Origin: Metaphire vulgaris
Lineage: Eukaryota; Annelida; Clitellata; Crassiclitellata; Megascolecidae
Direction of reading: 5' to 3'
DNA length: 64,000 nt
Assembly: GCA_018105865.1 (NCBI GenBank)
Contig: CM030862.1
Span: 6,241,979 to 6,305,978 of the forward strand
Each line of letters begins with the position of its first letter. Position 1 is the first letter of the stretch. The translations under genes were made by a program, and so were the position numbers. Under the pieces are notes generated by a model. It searched no databases. It had not been told where the DNA came from and worked only from the letters and a program-made list of their open reading frames with translations. This document shows positions 44,600 through 56,700 of the stretch, piece by piece.

Positions 44600-45420
44600 T
44601 TCGTTTTCTAGTATAAAGCCGACAGCAGAGAAAAACTTCAAAGACTGATTGACATAATGGTAAAAGAGGCGGGAAAGCTCGGATTAAAAATAAATCACAA
44701 AAACACAGTCAATGGTAATTACCAAAGCGAAAGAAACCCCTATTTGTAAAGTTTATGTTCAAAAACACGAAATTCAGCAGGTGCAACAGTTCAAATACCT
44801 ACAGGGGGATTCCTGGGGGAAGGTGCACAAATCACAAGTGATGGAAGATGCGACAAAGAAATCAGAAAAAGAATTGGCATTGCCAAGTCAACATTTAGTG
44901 AACTTACGAACATTCTAAAAATCAACACATAACAACGCCAACTAGAATAAATGTGCTGAAATCTTATCTGTGGCCAATAATGCCAATATGGCTGCGAGAC
45001 ATGGACATTGTCCAAAACCATGAGGGAAAAGCTCGCGGCAACTGAAATGTGGTCTCTTAGAAGGATTCTGAGAATCGGCTGGAAAGACATGATGAATAAC
45101 AGCGAAGTGTTTTGGTAAAAGCAGGAACAAGAAGAAGCTTGATGCATGGCAACAGTAACAACAATACAGGTGGAATTTTTTGGTCATATAATGAGGAAAG
45201 ATGGAATAGAGAAGTTTGTTACAACAGGAAAGATTGAGGGGAAAAGGGATAGAGGAAGGCAAAGGAGAAAATATTTGGACACTTTATGCCATCTACAGGG
45301 AGGAAACTACGGAACAATTGACATCATTCGTGCAACAGATAGACAAAGGGAAATGGAGGTCCGTGATCGCCGACGCAGTCAACCTGCATGGCACCTAGAA
45401 GAAGTATAAAGGTGCTCCAG
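44600..45420 (+). pseudogene. LINE RT/thumb region, frameshifted
   Basis: Plus frames give KEAGKLGLKINHKNT, QQVQQFKYLQ, LRRILRIGWKDMMNN and FFGHIMRKDGIEKFV, then GKRDRGRQRRKYLDTL in order. These are landmarks of a non-LTR reverse transcriptase from just after the catalytic YADD to the C terminus. Several frame changes make it dead. A close relative lies just downstream. Confidence 0.75.
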
Positions 45421-45449
45421 AAAACAGAAGAAACGCAAATTATTCCCGA

Positions 45450-45660
45450 TATCCAAATGATAGAGTAGACAGACGAGTTATCATAGTAGATTTAGTGTCG
45501 GTCGACCAATTGTGCGATAGGCCTATTGTCGGTAGACCAATTGTCGTAGGATACCTATTAATTATAATTATCGGTCGACCAAAAGTCTTTAGGCGAGTCG
45601 TTTGTAGACAAGTTGTCGTGGAACCGAATATTTTCCATGTCACTATGGACCTATGGCCAA
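45450..45660. repeat. GTCGACC-rich repeat
   Basis: Short imperfect repeats of GTCGGTCGACCAATTGT/GTCGGTAGACCAATTGTCG. CTATGGACCTATGGCCAATAC here (about 45641) also occurs at about 44146. Confidence 0.45.
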
Positions 45661-45686
45661 TACGTCTATAGTCGGTTGAATGGAAC

Positions 45687-45780
45687 CAGTGGCGTAGCCA
45701 GGATTCCGGAATAGGGGGCACAGCGACGTTTTTGAATAAGGAAGTATTGGCGAGCAAAACAATCGTCCTATAGAGCACTT
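45687..45780. mobile_element. Left end of GTGGCGTAGCC element
   Basis: CAGTGGCGTAGCCAGGATTC with GGAATAGGGGGCACA, shared with 43300. Right end absent. Confidence 0.5.
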
Positions 45781-46345
45781 TCAGGTTCTTGCATTTTTGC
45801 ATTCTCCTCAATCTCATATACTACCTACACCCAGACGGCGAGGAACTCAAAAATCCATTCAGACCATGCACCACGGCTATTAAAGACGACAATGACAAGA
45901 AGCTCACTGGACCAGAAAAATAAGTCAAACAGGGAAAGAATATTGTGGGGATCTGTACAACGACATGGAAGAAGAAGACATCAACATTAAGTTCATAAGA
46001 AAGGACCCACCACCATTGAAGGATGACATCAGCCATGCTATACTGAAATTGTCGAACCGAAAAGCAGGTTGTAATCTATCACCAGGCCCATTTAATGTCC
46101 TAGCTGATCAAGTAATGAGAAAAGCACTACAAGGATTTCATGGAGGCTTCAAGATTGGCGGGAAAAAGATAAGCAGCCTAAGGTACGCCGATAACATCGT
46201 ACTACTTACCACAACTCCGGAAGAACTGCAAGAACTGGTGTACCGTGTACAAGCAGCTGCAAAAGAATACAACATGGCGATAAATATTGCAAACACAAAA
46301 ATAATGACGAATAATACCAATAACATAACAGAGATCAAGGTGTAA

Positions 46346-47023
46346 AGCCCCTGCTTCACTTAAAGGATTTCGTCGGCCAACTTTTTCGGCCAACTTATCG
46401 GCGGCCGAATCCGCCCGAATGAGAAGCCGGTTGCAAATGGCAGCTGCTTCACTGGCTGACTTTGTCAGCGGGACGTTCGGGGCGGGGAGTAAACGTCCGC
46501 CAACAAAGTCCCGGAGAATGTGAATGCACAATACGCCGGACTTTGTCGGCGGATTTTTTGACTTTTCAGCCAATCAAGTTTTAGTCCAAAGGTCAGCGCG
46601 CGAGTTGACAATAACAACAAAACACGTTGGAAAATTCATACGGGAATATTACAAGAAACATGTCGAAGAGTGACTTCGACTTGAATCTCCTTAGTGAAGT
46701 CGCGGCACAACCCATTTTATGGGACTGTCGCGAAGATCTATATAAGGAAAGTGATAAAAAGCCGGCGATGTGGCTTGAGATCGCTGAGAAACTACTGTCC
46801 ACTTCAGGTACATAACTGTTGTTACGCATAGTGGTATAGTTCGGAGGTCATATTGCTTTAGCGTCAAATTCCTCGTCAGCCATCTTTAAAATGTGAGCTA
46901 CATCAGCGTTTGTAGGCGTGGCTTATTTTTTGCTTCCAGACAAGACTAAACGTCGGTGGGTTTGTTTGCCGACAAACTCAACGACTAGGTTAGCCGACGA
47001 AATCCTTAAGCGAAGCAGGGGCT
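46346..47023. mobile_element. Harbinger-like element carrying a MADF exon
   Basis: 678 bp with ~35-bp terminal inverted repeats starting AGCCCCTGCTTCRCTTAA and including GGATTTCGTCGGC, flanked by TAA on both sides (46343-46345, 47024-47026). A 3-bp TWA-type duplication plus a MADF/Myb-like gene fits the PIF/Harbinger superfamily. On the minus strand near 46893 there is a second well-placed ATG (AAAGATGGCTGAC), possibly the start of the lost transposase. Confidence 0.8.
46660..46807 (+). CDS. MADF domain, element-encoded DNA-binding protein (partial)
   Basis: From ATG 46660 (context AAACATGT) it reads MSKSDFDLNLLSEVAAQPIL, WDCREDLYKESDKKP and AMWLEIAEKLLSTS. This is the first two helices of a MADF (Adf-1 type Myb/SANT) domain, with the usual L-xx-V-xx-xP-xLWD...Y-K...W-xxIA spacing. 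The frame meets a donor, TTCAG|GTACAT, at 46807. The rest of the gene has been deleted from this copy. In PIF/Harbinger elements the companion Myb-like protein escorts the transposase to the element ends; that role is inferred from the family. Confidence 0.7.
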
Positions 47024-47547
47024 TAAGGCGCAACACTAGAACAGGTAGAATGCTTCATATACCTGGGATGCCAAATAACGAACAAGGTAGAATGCAAAAT
47101 GGAAGTGAAAAAGAGACAAGCCATGGAAACAGCGGTTAATGATCAAGCTAAAAAAATTATGGAAAAGCAAATCAACAAACACGGTCACAAAACTGCACTT
47201 GATGAAAACCTTGCATTACCGGTATCGTACAAATTTACTTCCCCCATAAAATTATTTCCTGGTCAAATTTTGATTGGTCGGCAGATAGTCTGTCAATCAA
47301 GTTTAGAACCGTCCTCTCCTAGCACCTCCCCCCTAAATTGATAATCTTAGAAATAACCCTGAAAAAGCGCACACAAGCCTTTGAGAGCAGGTGCATGGCA
47401 TGAGAAAACTGTTAAGTGTGCCATGGACAAAACTACTAACAAATGAACAAGTCTACAACATGGAAAAACAGAGAAGAACTACTGAATAAAAACAAATAAA
47501 CTGATGTGGTGAGACAACCACAATACACCATAGAGGGCAGTGTGATC

Positions 47548-47730
47548 CAGTGGCGTAGCCAGGATTTCCGGAAGGGGGGTTTTGAAAAAAAATTTCGTCG
47601 ATGACCGCCAAGGGGGGATTTTCACCCCAAAAATCGCCTAAAAATAAACATTGCATGGAAATACATCAAAAACATTTTTTCTCGCCGTCCAAGGGGGGTT
47701 TAACCCCAACCCCCCGTGGCTACGCCACTG
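47548..47730. mobile_element. hAT-like MITE inserted in LINE tail
   Basis: 183 bp with ends CAGTGGCGTAGCCAGG / CGTGGCTACGCCACTG and a perfect duplication, GTGTGATC (47540-47547, 47731-47738). Internal CCAAGGGGGG/CCCC runs. Confidence 0.93.
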
Positions 47731-47983
47731 GTGTGATCAATAGGGCTTGCTGAAGGAAACAGAAGACGGGGACGATCGAGGATATATGCTGGATTGAAAA
47801 CTGCTACGCGACTATGGTGCATTTACTTGACTTGGCTGGAATTTTGGGGAGAATTTGTGTGGTTTTGATGGGAAATTCCCCATATCAGCCCTGTATGAAA
47901 CACTGTGTGCAATTTTGGGAGACCGTCGAATTGCCACAACGATATTCGTTAATCGTGGTGCAAGAATCGCTGCGAAAATTGCT

Positions 47984-47987
47984 TTCG

Positions 47988-48031
<44 letters not shown>
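47984..48031. repeat. (CAT)n microsatellite
   Basis: Pure CAT units. Poly-His, poly-Ser and poly-Asp frames are artefacts. Confidence 0.9.
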
Positions 48032-48033
<2 letters not shown>

Positions 48034-48589
48034 TCGCAATTTTTGAGCTGATGTTATGGATACAAATCACAGCAAATAGCAGAGATTTCGTTTCCTGTCG
48101 ATAAACGTCGAGTATCCCTGTTCGAATCGACTTCCTATAGCGCTTAGCATTCCGTGCCTGCAAGCGCAATAATAAAAGCCAGTGTTACAAGCGAAATGCA
48201 AAATTGAAAAGAGAAAATTAGCAATTTCGTAAGCATCGACCTGCCACCTTTCCCCATGTTTCACCAGAATTTCAGATCCACCAGAGAGTCATCGACTTTT
48301 CTTTATGTAAAATATAAAAACATCATTTGAAAAGTTGCAGTGGCATTTCGATGAGCGTTCACTGTGCTTTAGCTACTGATTCCTATACTAAGATTTACTG
48401 TTAACGGAAAAGCTGATGTTTACTGTAAAATTGTCAACAGATTTTAAACAAAATCAGTCAAATGGCAGAGACAGCGTGTCATCAATTAATAACAATTAAT
48501 ACTATAAGTTAGGCTTCAAAAATCATAATAATCGCCAATGAATGCTTCATTCTATTTGCGCAAAGCACAAGTGTGCGCCATATTTGAAA
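48032..48589. other. Unassigned sequence
   Basis: No gene or repeat recognised. Confidence 0.3.
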
Positions 48590-49350
48590 GTAAAGTAAAA
48601 GTAAAGTAAAGTAAAATCTCGTGGATTTCTATAGCGCCTTGGAAAGCAGCACAACAGTAGCTGCTTATTCTTAGGCGCTCAGCCTCTCTTAAAATAGCCA
48701 TAGGAAAGGTGTGGGATCAGCCAGGCAATAGTCAATATCCGAAGGGCAGTGAGGCTAGGTTGTTACAGCTATGGCGGAAATGATTTAAGAAACAGGAAGG
48801 ATTTAAGCTTAGACCTGAAGACTTGAGGAGATAGTGCAGGAATTATAGGAAACGGGGACTCAGATTTTATTGTTTGAAAGTGTCCAAGTCTGCGAAGGGA
48901 AGCTGGGATCGAGTTCCAGAGTTCAGGTGCAGCGTATGAGAATTGCAAGAGAGTTGCAAATTTTCAGGGATGATTGATTTAGCGGGCGTGACAGAGTGAG
49001 ATGAGATGACGAACGTGTGGGTCGAGGAGGCTGAGGGGTTAATAGTGACCTAAGGTAGACAGATTTTGATGACTGAAGTGAGCTATGTGTAAGTGTTATT
49101 ATCTTATATTGGATACGTTCAGTTATTTTAAGCCAATGTAATGATTTTAGTATGGGTGAAATATGGAAGAATTTAGGTGACTTAGTAACAGCACGAGCAA
49201 GTGCATTTTGTATTGATTGCAATTTGTTGATAGAGGCTTTGGGAAGGTTATAGTAGTATATATATTATAGTTATATATTGCAATGCCATGCAATGGGGAA
49301 AGGGAAGAATCAGACCAGTGGGAAGGGAAAGAAATTCTCATTGTTTCGTC
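48590..49350 (-). pseudogene. CR1/L2-like LINE 3' end
   Basis: The minus-strand frame (49222-48923) reads MQSIQNALARAVTKSPKF, ISPILKSLHWLKITERIQYK and YLRSLLTPQPPRPTRSSS. This is the conserved C-terminal region of CR1/L2-type reverse transcriptases (LNAAARLV...HI-PIL-LHWLPI-RI-YK). The 3' UTR follows, down to GGCGCTATAGAAATCCACGAG and a (TTTAC)n tail at 48593. The same 3' segment recurs at 11969, 12538, 55440, 62400 and 63745. Confidence 0.85.
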
Positions 49351-49689
49351 ATACTATAGATAAATTAGTTAAATAAGTTAATGACAGCATAAAACTTCCT
49401 CCCTGCTATGTTATATGAGTGGACCAGTGAGGGGGTCAGTAAACAGTGACCAGAAAATTCCTTTCGTTTCCTTGCAAATACCGCACTGCACACACACTCA
49501 GTATATATATACTGTTTTATGCACGTGTTTCTATTTGTATGCATGTCTGCGTGCCTGTCTGTCTGTGTGTGTGTCTGTGTGTGTGTCTGTCGGTCTGTTT
49601 GAATTGCTGTCATAATGGAAGTCGATGCCGATGAAAGCATTAGTATCGTCGATCGGAAGGCGAGTGAATTCCACCATCCTCTGATCCAT

Positions 49690-49938
49690 CGATAAAAATG
49701 TGAGATGATCACAAGGACGAGGACAGACTGCGTCCGTTCAGCGACAGATACCCTCCTCTCTCTCTCTGTCTCTGTCTCTGCCTGTCTCTCTCTTTGCCTG
49801 TCTGTCTCTGTCTCTTGCTGTCTTTGTCTCTGCCTGTCTCTCTCTACCTGTCTCTCTCTCTCTATCTGCCTCTCTCTCTCTATCTGCCTCTCTCTGTCTC
49901 TGCTTGTCTCTGTCTGTCTATCTGTATGTGTCTGTCTA

Positions 49939-49969
<31 letters not shown>

Positions 49970-49985
49970 GTGTCTCTCTCTATGC
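49690..49985. repeat. TCTG/TCTC-rich degenerate repeat
   Basis: Low-complexity TCTCTG, CCTGTC and GTCT units over about 250 bp. Cys/Leu/Ser-rich frames are artefacts. Confidence 0.85.
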
Positions 49986-50094
49986 GCGCCGCTCATCCGC
50001 TGTGACAACATTTTACATTTTGACGACCAGTGATTACGAAAGCAGAGGAGAGAAGGCGCTTTCGTCGATGATTGACGAATTGAGTGCATCATTG

Positions 50095-50222
50095 CCGAGG
50101 CAGCGGCGGCGACGGCGACGGCGACGGCGGCGGCAAAGGCAATTACCGCCGCTGTATTGACAAGAGAATGCCGAGCCAATGAGTGACAGTTGCGCGCCGT
50201 CATTTTTCAACGGCAGACGACG

Positions 50223-50278
<56 letters not shown>
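50095..50278. repeat. (GGC)n and (GA)n tracts
   Basis: GGCGGC/GACGGC triplets at 50100-50142 within a CpG-rich patch, and pure (GA)n at 50226-50276. Confidence 0.85.
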
Positions 50279-50283
<5 letters not shown>

Positions 50284-50694
50284 CACTGAGAGAGAAGAGG
50301 AAGAAGAAGATTCTTGTTAAAGGTTCTTTTGAGAAGAGTTGCCAGAGCCATCGAATCGTTTATTGGAAATCTGATCGGATGAAAGGCGATAGGTCTACTA
50401 TATATGGCGAAAGTAAAGCAACGTGTAATTGGTCCAGCTAGGTGCTGACAGGGAAAAAGACGAACGAACATACAGGCAGACAGACAGACACCCATGCAGG
50501 TAAGCAGACAGCCTAGAATCAGGAATCATCGCTGAACTTCCAAAGCGCCATTTTATTAATGTTTTGACATCAGTCGATGGTCGCTCCTTGATTTGAATAG
50601 TAATCCCCTTTGTTCAAAACTAGAATTCAGCGGCAAGGGCAATTATGTCATATGAAGAGGGTGCTTTGTCAAAATATTTTTGGAAATTCCCTCC

Positions 50695-50775
50695 TTTGGC
50701 CGAATAGTTTAGCGGTATCTGGGATACCATTAGCCTATACCTTAGCAGGGAACAGGCGGTTGAAAATCGCTTGAC
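50695..50775 (+). repeat. tRNA-like segment, SINE head or tRNA relic
   Basis: TGGCCGAATAGTTTAGCGG resembles a pol III A box and GCGGTTGAAAATCGC a decayed B box about 50 bp later. No clean cloverleaf can be drawn. Confidence 0.25.
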
Positions 50776-50998
50776 AATAATTTGAAAACATTATAAAATT
50801 TACATTATTCTCATATCCTTTACGAAGGGCAGTCAGACAGCATTCGGAATAGCTGACTGAATAAATTAATTAGTAGTTAGATTAATAAATTAATATACAG
50901 TTAAAAATTACCTGAAGTTGTGACACTTCTGTCACTTTAGAGAAAATCACAAAATACTTATTCATGAAGTAAACACATATAAGAACAACTATCTTTTC

Positions 50999-51342
<344 letters not shown>

Positions 51343-53149
51343 TGTTTCTTTTTCTCTCTCTCTTTATTTGTCCCAATCTCTCTTTTTTCGTTCTCTCCAT
51401 ATGTATACAGTATATATCCCTATATGTGTGTGTGTGTGTGTGCCTGTGTGTGTATTTTAAAGTTCAAAGTTTAAAGGTCAGACTTTGCGATTGTGATTGA
51501 AGTGTCGGAGGAGGGTGTCGGGAACTGAATGTCCCAAAGACAGACGACAGAGCGTTGACATTTGTCACGTTTGCGCATATTGGCCGTCGACTGCTCTGGT
51601 CGACGAACGACCGTGTTGAAGAATTTACTTTTGAACACCCAAGTCCTGTGTTTTGCCGGCGGCCGTCGACACTTGGGACCAGATCGATCATATCGGATCG
51701 ACACAATTCGCAAATTTTTGTCGAATCTAGGCGATTGGTTTCGGAACTTGACTCAAAAGACTCAAAATTTCCGGCAAGGATCGACAGTTAGGATCAGGGA
51801 CTAGAAAAAGGCAGCTTCGGTCTGTCGAGTTTTGCCTATAGGGCCTAGGGCCTCTATAGAGCAGAGGCAGTGAACGATGTTTGAACAAGTCGAAAGTCGA
51901 TATAGTGGAATGGATGGGGTGAATGAATATCTGCGGACGGATTGGAAGTGGCGCTGACAGAAGGAGGAATGATTGGAGACTTGTTCAATATTTGACCTGT
52001 CGAGTGAAGTCGTGTTTGATTGCTACAAATTGCGCCCCTGAGTTTCGGCGCCGGAATTCCCTAGACAGACTAAATGCAAAGCTGGGAGGAAACTGTTTCG
52101 GAAGAATTTCTAGACTTCTTTTATTGGTCGGTCGCCGATCAGTGAATCTAAGTCATTAAATTAGCCAAGTTCTTTCAGTTTGTCAGAAATCGACAAAAGC
52201 CAAGTCGGAAAAATCAAAAAAGTCAGCGTAAATAAAGTAAGAACAGCGCAAATAAATGAAATTTTTAATCAAATGCTGCTAAAAGAGTATTCTAAAAACA
52301 ACGTGGTTCAGTTAAAATAAAGGATAAAATGCTTTGAGATGTTTTGAAATTGTTCGCTTTGTGAATGACGACTACTAGCAGTAAACTGTAAAATCTTAAG
52401 GACTGTCAGATTCCTTGACCATTTTACATCAATTAGTATCGAGTTTATCAAAATTTAACCAAAAATTAGATTTTAAATCTTGAAATTTCTTCTACGACAA
52501 AGCTGATTCGGTGATTAAATAATTGCATGAGATACAATATTCAGCCAACGTTTCTCAAATGCACGTATTTGTACAACGACATTCAAATGCAGAGCATGGT
52601 TTATCAATATTGCAACTTTCAACGAGAAACTATTCAAATAAAACCTCTTCTTAGTTCTGGTTTGTTTTTGTTCTGGGTTTCTAGTTCTTTGTCGGCGTCT
52701 GTAATATATCCACACGTGCATTCAGCGTGGAATGACAAATCCCTTGCTGTCATTTCGCATGGCTATGCCTTGTGACTTAACGCGTCGCTTGTATGCTTAC
52801 CAATGCGTGGCATCGGATGAATAACTCGGGGTGGTCATGATAAAGCGGTCGACCCGTTTTTGGTCGTCCAGATAGCGTCGCGAACTCTTCGAAGATGACG
52901 AAAGACTGGAATGTCACGACCGCTCATGAAAGGGTAATTGAAAACGAGATGCCAGATCACGTGGACAAACCAGTTTTCGAAAAAGACAACCGCAGCTGTT
53001 TTAAAGGTGAACAACACTGTTGCCTTCGGCGCAACGATTTGGTGAACGGTTGCATCTATCTACAAGATATCGTTGCCATCGTCGTTGTTGTAGTCATCTC
53101 GTTATTCATCGTCTTCGTTGTCATCATCACTACCGCCACTCTATCATCG
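51343..53149. other. Unassigned sequence
   Basis: Several short open frames but none with recognisable domains. One at 52895-53152 ends in a hydrophobic run that comes from ATCGTC repeats. CpG content is raised at 51540-51700. Confidence 0.3.
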
Positions 53150-53260
53150 TGATCATAATCGCCATCATCATCAAAATCATCATCGTCATCGCCATAGCGA
53201 TCGTCATCATTATCCTTATTATCATCGCCATCACTGTCATCATCATCATCATCATCATCA
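53150..53260. repeat. (ATC)n-derived array
   Basis: Imperfect ATC/GTC triplets. Confidence 0.8.
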
Positions 53261-53708
53261 TCTCAACCAACGTCACTCACTACTCATTTCACCATCATCT
53301 TCACTTGTCGTCGTCGTCATCATTGCGCCAATATACTCAATGGAAAGTTGGTGCTACTGGAAAAATCCTCCTCTTGTCTCACGCTCTAATTTAAGCCAAG
53401 AAGCATTCTGGACACTGAATCCATTGTCATTCAGTCTTCGTTTCTTCTCATTTTCTGATTTCTAAACTCCCTTTATCTTCCGAAAATTGACGATATCATG
53501 GACGAATTTTTAAAATCAAATCAAACATCTGTAGTATAAAACTTACTTTCTCGAATGTTTTCGAGCAAAATCACTTCCTAGTAAAAGTTCCTCAGATGCT
53601 CCGATACTGCTCAACATGGGCCTGATTAATTATGCTGAGGGAATTGTTGATAGTGGTTGGTCAGATTGTCGTTTCAGGACTTAAAAAGCGAAATCAACTC
53701 CATAATTT

Positions 53709-53987
<279 letters not shown>

Positions 53988-54166
53988 TATTTTACAAAAC
54001 CACGCGTGGATTAATTCGAAACAAAGTAAATCTCTCTATGTGTATATATATATATGTGTGTGTGCGCGTGTGTGTGCGTGTGTGTGCGCCAATCATTTAA
54101 CAGAAATTCAGAAAATTGTATTACGAGTACTACTTTAAGTTGATATTGGCTCTCTGAAGTAAGTTA

Positions 54167-54337
54167 CAGTGGAACTTTAATATAACGGACTCGGTTAAAG
54201 CGTATACCCGGTAATAACGTACCGCAATGTACGGACCCGTGTGGTGCGCTACCGTATTTGATGGTATTGCATATAACGTACCTCGAATAAAACGTACTAA
54301 ATTTTACAGACCCGCGAAGTAGGCTGCAGTTCTACTG
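54167..54337. mobile_element. Tc1/mariner (pogo-like) MITE
   Basis: 171 bp with ends CAGTGGAACTTTAATATAACG / GCAGTTCTACTG and TA on both sides (54165-54166, 54338-54339). CAGTRGAAC ends followed by ATATAACG and a TA duplication are typical of the pogo group. Confidence 0.8.
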
Positions 54338-54857
54338 TATTAACCAATTGTCTCAGATCAGATTGCAGAATGATCGTCTGAAAATGGTTCATTTCAATGA
54401 AAGGCGCTACATAATCCATTCGCCTCGACACTCACAAGCGTTGGCGGTCAATTTGCGATACAACGATGAACCTATCGCCCTCCCCTCCCCTCCCCACCCT
54501 CAGGACCCCAAGGGGCCACGAAAAGAAAGACCAATCAGCTGGATATTGCGTTCATAGATTTGCCGATGGCCAAAAACGATGCGGAGAATAACGACCTTCG
54601 GTATCCTGAAGCCTGCATCTTTGCTAGCGATGGAATGGAAATGGTGGCGTGGCGTGGAGGTAGGGGTGGGAGGCTGGGGCCTGCGCGATGCGGCGTTCCC
54701 CGTCTTATAAATTTCCAGTTTTCGTATCTATTGTTGGAAAAGCCCTTCAGGACATGGATAGTTGAATGAACATCTTCCTCGGGACTTCACACTGACGTGC
54801 TTCTTATGCATAAATCCCACCTTTCGTCATTGATATGTATAACATAGAATACTACTC

Positions 54858-54890
54858 ATCATAATCATCATCATCATCACCGCCATCATT

Positions 54891-54941
<51 letters not shown>

Positions 54942-54943
54942 GC
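54858..54943. repeat. (ATC)n microsatellite
   Basis: ATC units with ACC/GCC interruptions. Confidence 0.9.
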
Positions 54944-55184
54944 CTGTTATCATCACTGGTACAAGACGTTTGACGACGCTATTCAGGTCTTAGGATTATC
55001 AGCTTATAGAGTCCAGCAAAACGTAATATGTTAATATCGCGTTACAGAGAGATAATTCTCCATCTTTTTCAGGTGCGCTGACGACTTTGGGCTTGTATTT
55101 CTCTCTGTTGTTAGTTGATTTTACGAGTTCTAATTCTGTAGTTACACCTTTACATCAGTCAGTAGACTATTGGTAGACGTCATT

Positions 55185-55440
55185 CTTTGTCTTCCTCTTG
55201 ATCGTTTGCCTTCGAGTTTTCCAGTAGTTTTCTATGCCTTTCTTCCTCATTATATGTCTAAAAAATTGAAGTTGTCTTTTACGTATTGTAGATGACAATT
55301 TTCTTTGTGTACCTGCCATTTCGAGCAGGCTACTGATTCATTAGTTTTCTTTTCAGTCCAAGATATTTTGAGCATATTTCTTAAGAATCACATTTCTGCA
55401 GCTTCAAGCCTTTTCTTCGTGACATTAGAGATACTTAGGT
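55185..55440 (-). pseudogene. LINE C-terminal fragment, minus strand
   Basis: The minus strand reads TKKRLEAAEMWFLRNMLKI and SWTEKKTNESVACSKWQV, matching the E-M-W-LR-L-I-WT-K-TNE landmark of RTE-like elements. Truncated at both sides. Confidence 0.75.
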
Positions 55441-55545
55441 AAGTAAATAAGGAAAATCTCGTGAATTTTTATTGCACTTTTGAATGCAATACCGCAGTAG
55501 CTGCTTATTCTTAGGTGCTTAGTTTAAATTTGAAAAAGCTACACT
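55440..55545 (-). repeat. CR1/L2-like LINE 3' end fragment
   Basis: AAGTAAATAAGGAAAATCTCGTGAAT...GCAGTAGCTGCTTATTCTTAGG is the reverse of the 3' terminus at 48590-48700. Confidence 0.7.
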
Positions 55546-55901
55546 AGCTATAGCCATCGTCATCGTCATCTATTATTATCGTCGTCATCATCGCAGTCAT
55601 CATCGTCTCCGTCGTCATTATCCTTGTCGTTGTGGCTGTTGGTATTAGTGGTTTGTAAGTGACATTTGATTTTAAAATTGCTTGTATTTTCTTCTTTCGG
55701 CCGTCATAGATCGTGAGAAGCGCGCCTTTCCGTCTCCGAAGAAGCCACTTTGCGGGTGTCGTCTGCGTCTTCTGATTGTCGGATTCCACGCAAGATGACG
55801 TCACTCGACGTCACATTTTCGACTTGGACGTGAGATCTCACCGTCGTCATCATCATCAACATCATCATCGACATTTTCCAGCAGAAATCGGAAACACCAC
55901 T

Positions 55902-56169
55902 ATGACACCGAGGCCACGCCGCCTGCTCCTCCTCCCTCTTACAGACTTCCCCTCCATCTCGTCCTCCTCCTCCTTCTCCTCCTCCTCCTCTTCTTCTCGT
56001 ACCTCCTCCCTCCGCTTCGCCGTCGTCGTCTCTCGCCTCTCTTCGTCGCCGTCGCTGGAGACTCCGTCTTCGACAACGGTCGTCAAATTCATTCACCTAC
56101 TCCTTCTCCTCATCCTACTTCTCCTTCTCCTGCTCTCCTCTGTTCATCTCGTAGACACGGACAACCCGG
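55902..56169 (+). CDS. Candidate leader exon of SUEL-lectin/CUB protein
   Basis: The frame opens at ATG 55902 (an earlier ATG at 55776 is in the same frame), runs through Ser-rich and basic sequence, and then through TVVKFIHLLLLLILLLLLLL-SSVHLVDTDNP. That is a strong hydrophobic stretch ending with small residues suited to signal cleavage. It stops at CCCGG|GTGCGTAT, a donor in phase 1, which is exactly what the lectin exon at 59091 needs (the seam gives DTDNP-V-YRGEF). Caution: TCC/CTC low-complexity DNA makes hydrophobic Leu runs by chance, and no repeat-free evidence fixes the start. Confidence 0.4.
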
Positions 56170-56209
56170 GTGCGTATACTGTGTATATCAGCGAACCGCA
56201 ACCCCTCGC

Positions 56210-56300
56210 CCGCGGGCCAGATTTGGCCCGACAAGATGCTCTAGTTGGAACAGAATTTTGGCCGTTGGCGAAAAAAGTTTGCGGACCGTTGGTATATGTT
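56210..56300. repeat. CGCGGGCCAGATTTGGCCCG segment
   Basis: Contains the self-complementary GGGCCAGATTTGGCCC, reminiscent of hAT-type ends elsewhere. Boundaries are unresolved. Confidence 0.3.
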
Positions 56301-56597
56301 GAAAGCGATTGCCTAGAGCAAGGACAAAAGGAGGATAAGAGGAGGATAAGGAGGAGAAGGAGGAGGAGGAGGAGGAGTGTGAGTGGGATGGGGTGTAAGG
56401 ACACTGACCGATGATGAACTGTGTGCGTTGTGCGTAACGTCGCATAAGAGGCAGTCAATGGAAAGTGGTTTCACAAATTAAGAAAGATGAAAGTAGCTGA
56501 CAAGATTGGTTCTAAACATTTGGAATTTTACTTGAAGAAATTCAGAAAGGCATTTATTGACTGAAGATAAAAAGGAATATGGCCTCAAATGAAGCTG

Positions 56598-56598
56598 C

Positions 56599-56672
<74 letters not shown>
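56598..56672. repeat. (TTA)n microsatellite
   Basis: Pure TTA. Confidence 0.95.
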
Positions 56673-56675
<3 letters not shown>

Positions 56676-56700
56676 TAATGAAGTTTCAGTTAATGCAGGG

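Larger units (their letters stand above)
45830..47810 (+). pseudogene. RTE-like LINE, split by two DNA elements
   Basis: Frames in order: EEEDINIKFIRKDPPPLKDD, NRKAGCNLSPGPFNVLAD (RT palm entry), then an internal deletion, then KISSLRYADNIVLL (the YADD box as YADN) and YNMAINIANTKIM. At 46346 a Harbinger-like element interrupts. Coding resumes with VECFIYLGCQIT and VECKMEVKKRQAMET. A hAT-like MITE splits the tail at 47548. After it comes GLAEGNRRRGRSRIY. The YADN change, the deletion and stops mean no activity. Confidence 0.8.

Noticed and set aside
52895..53152. Possible membrane protein with a C-terminal hydrophobic run
   Set aside because: The hydrophobic part is coded by ATCGTC-type repeats that continue past the stop; no recognisable domain in the rest.
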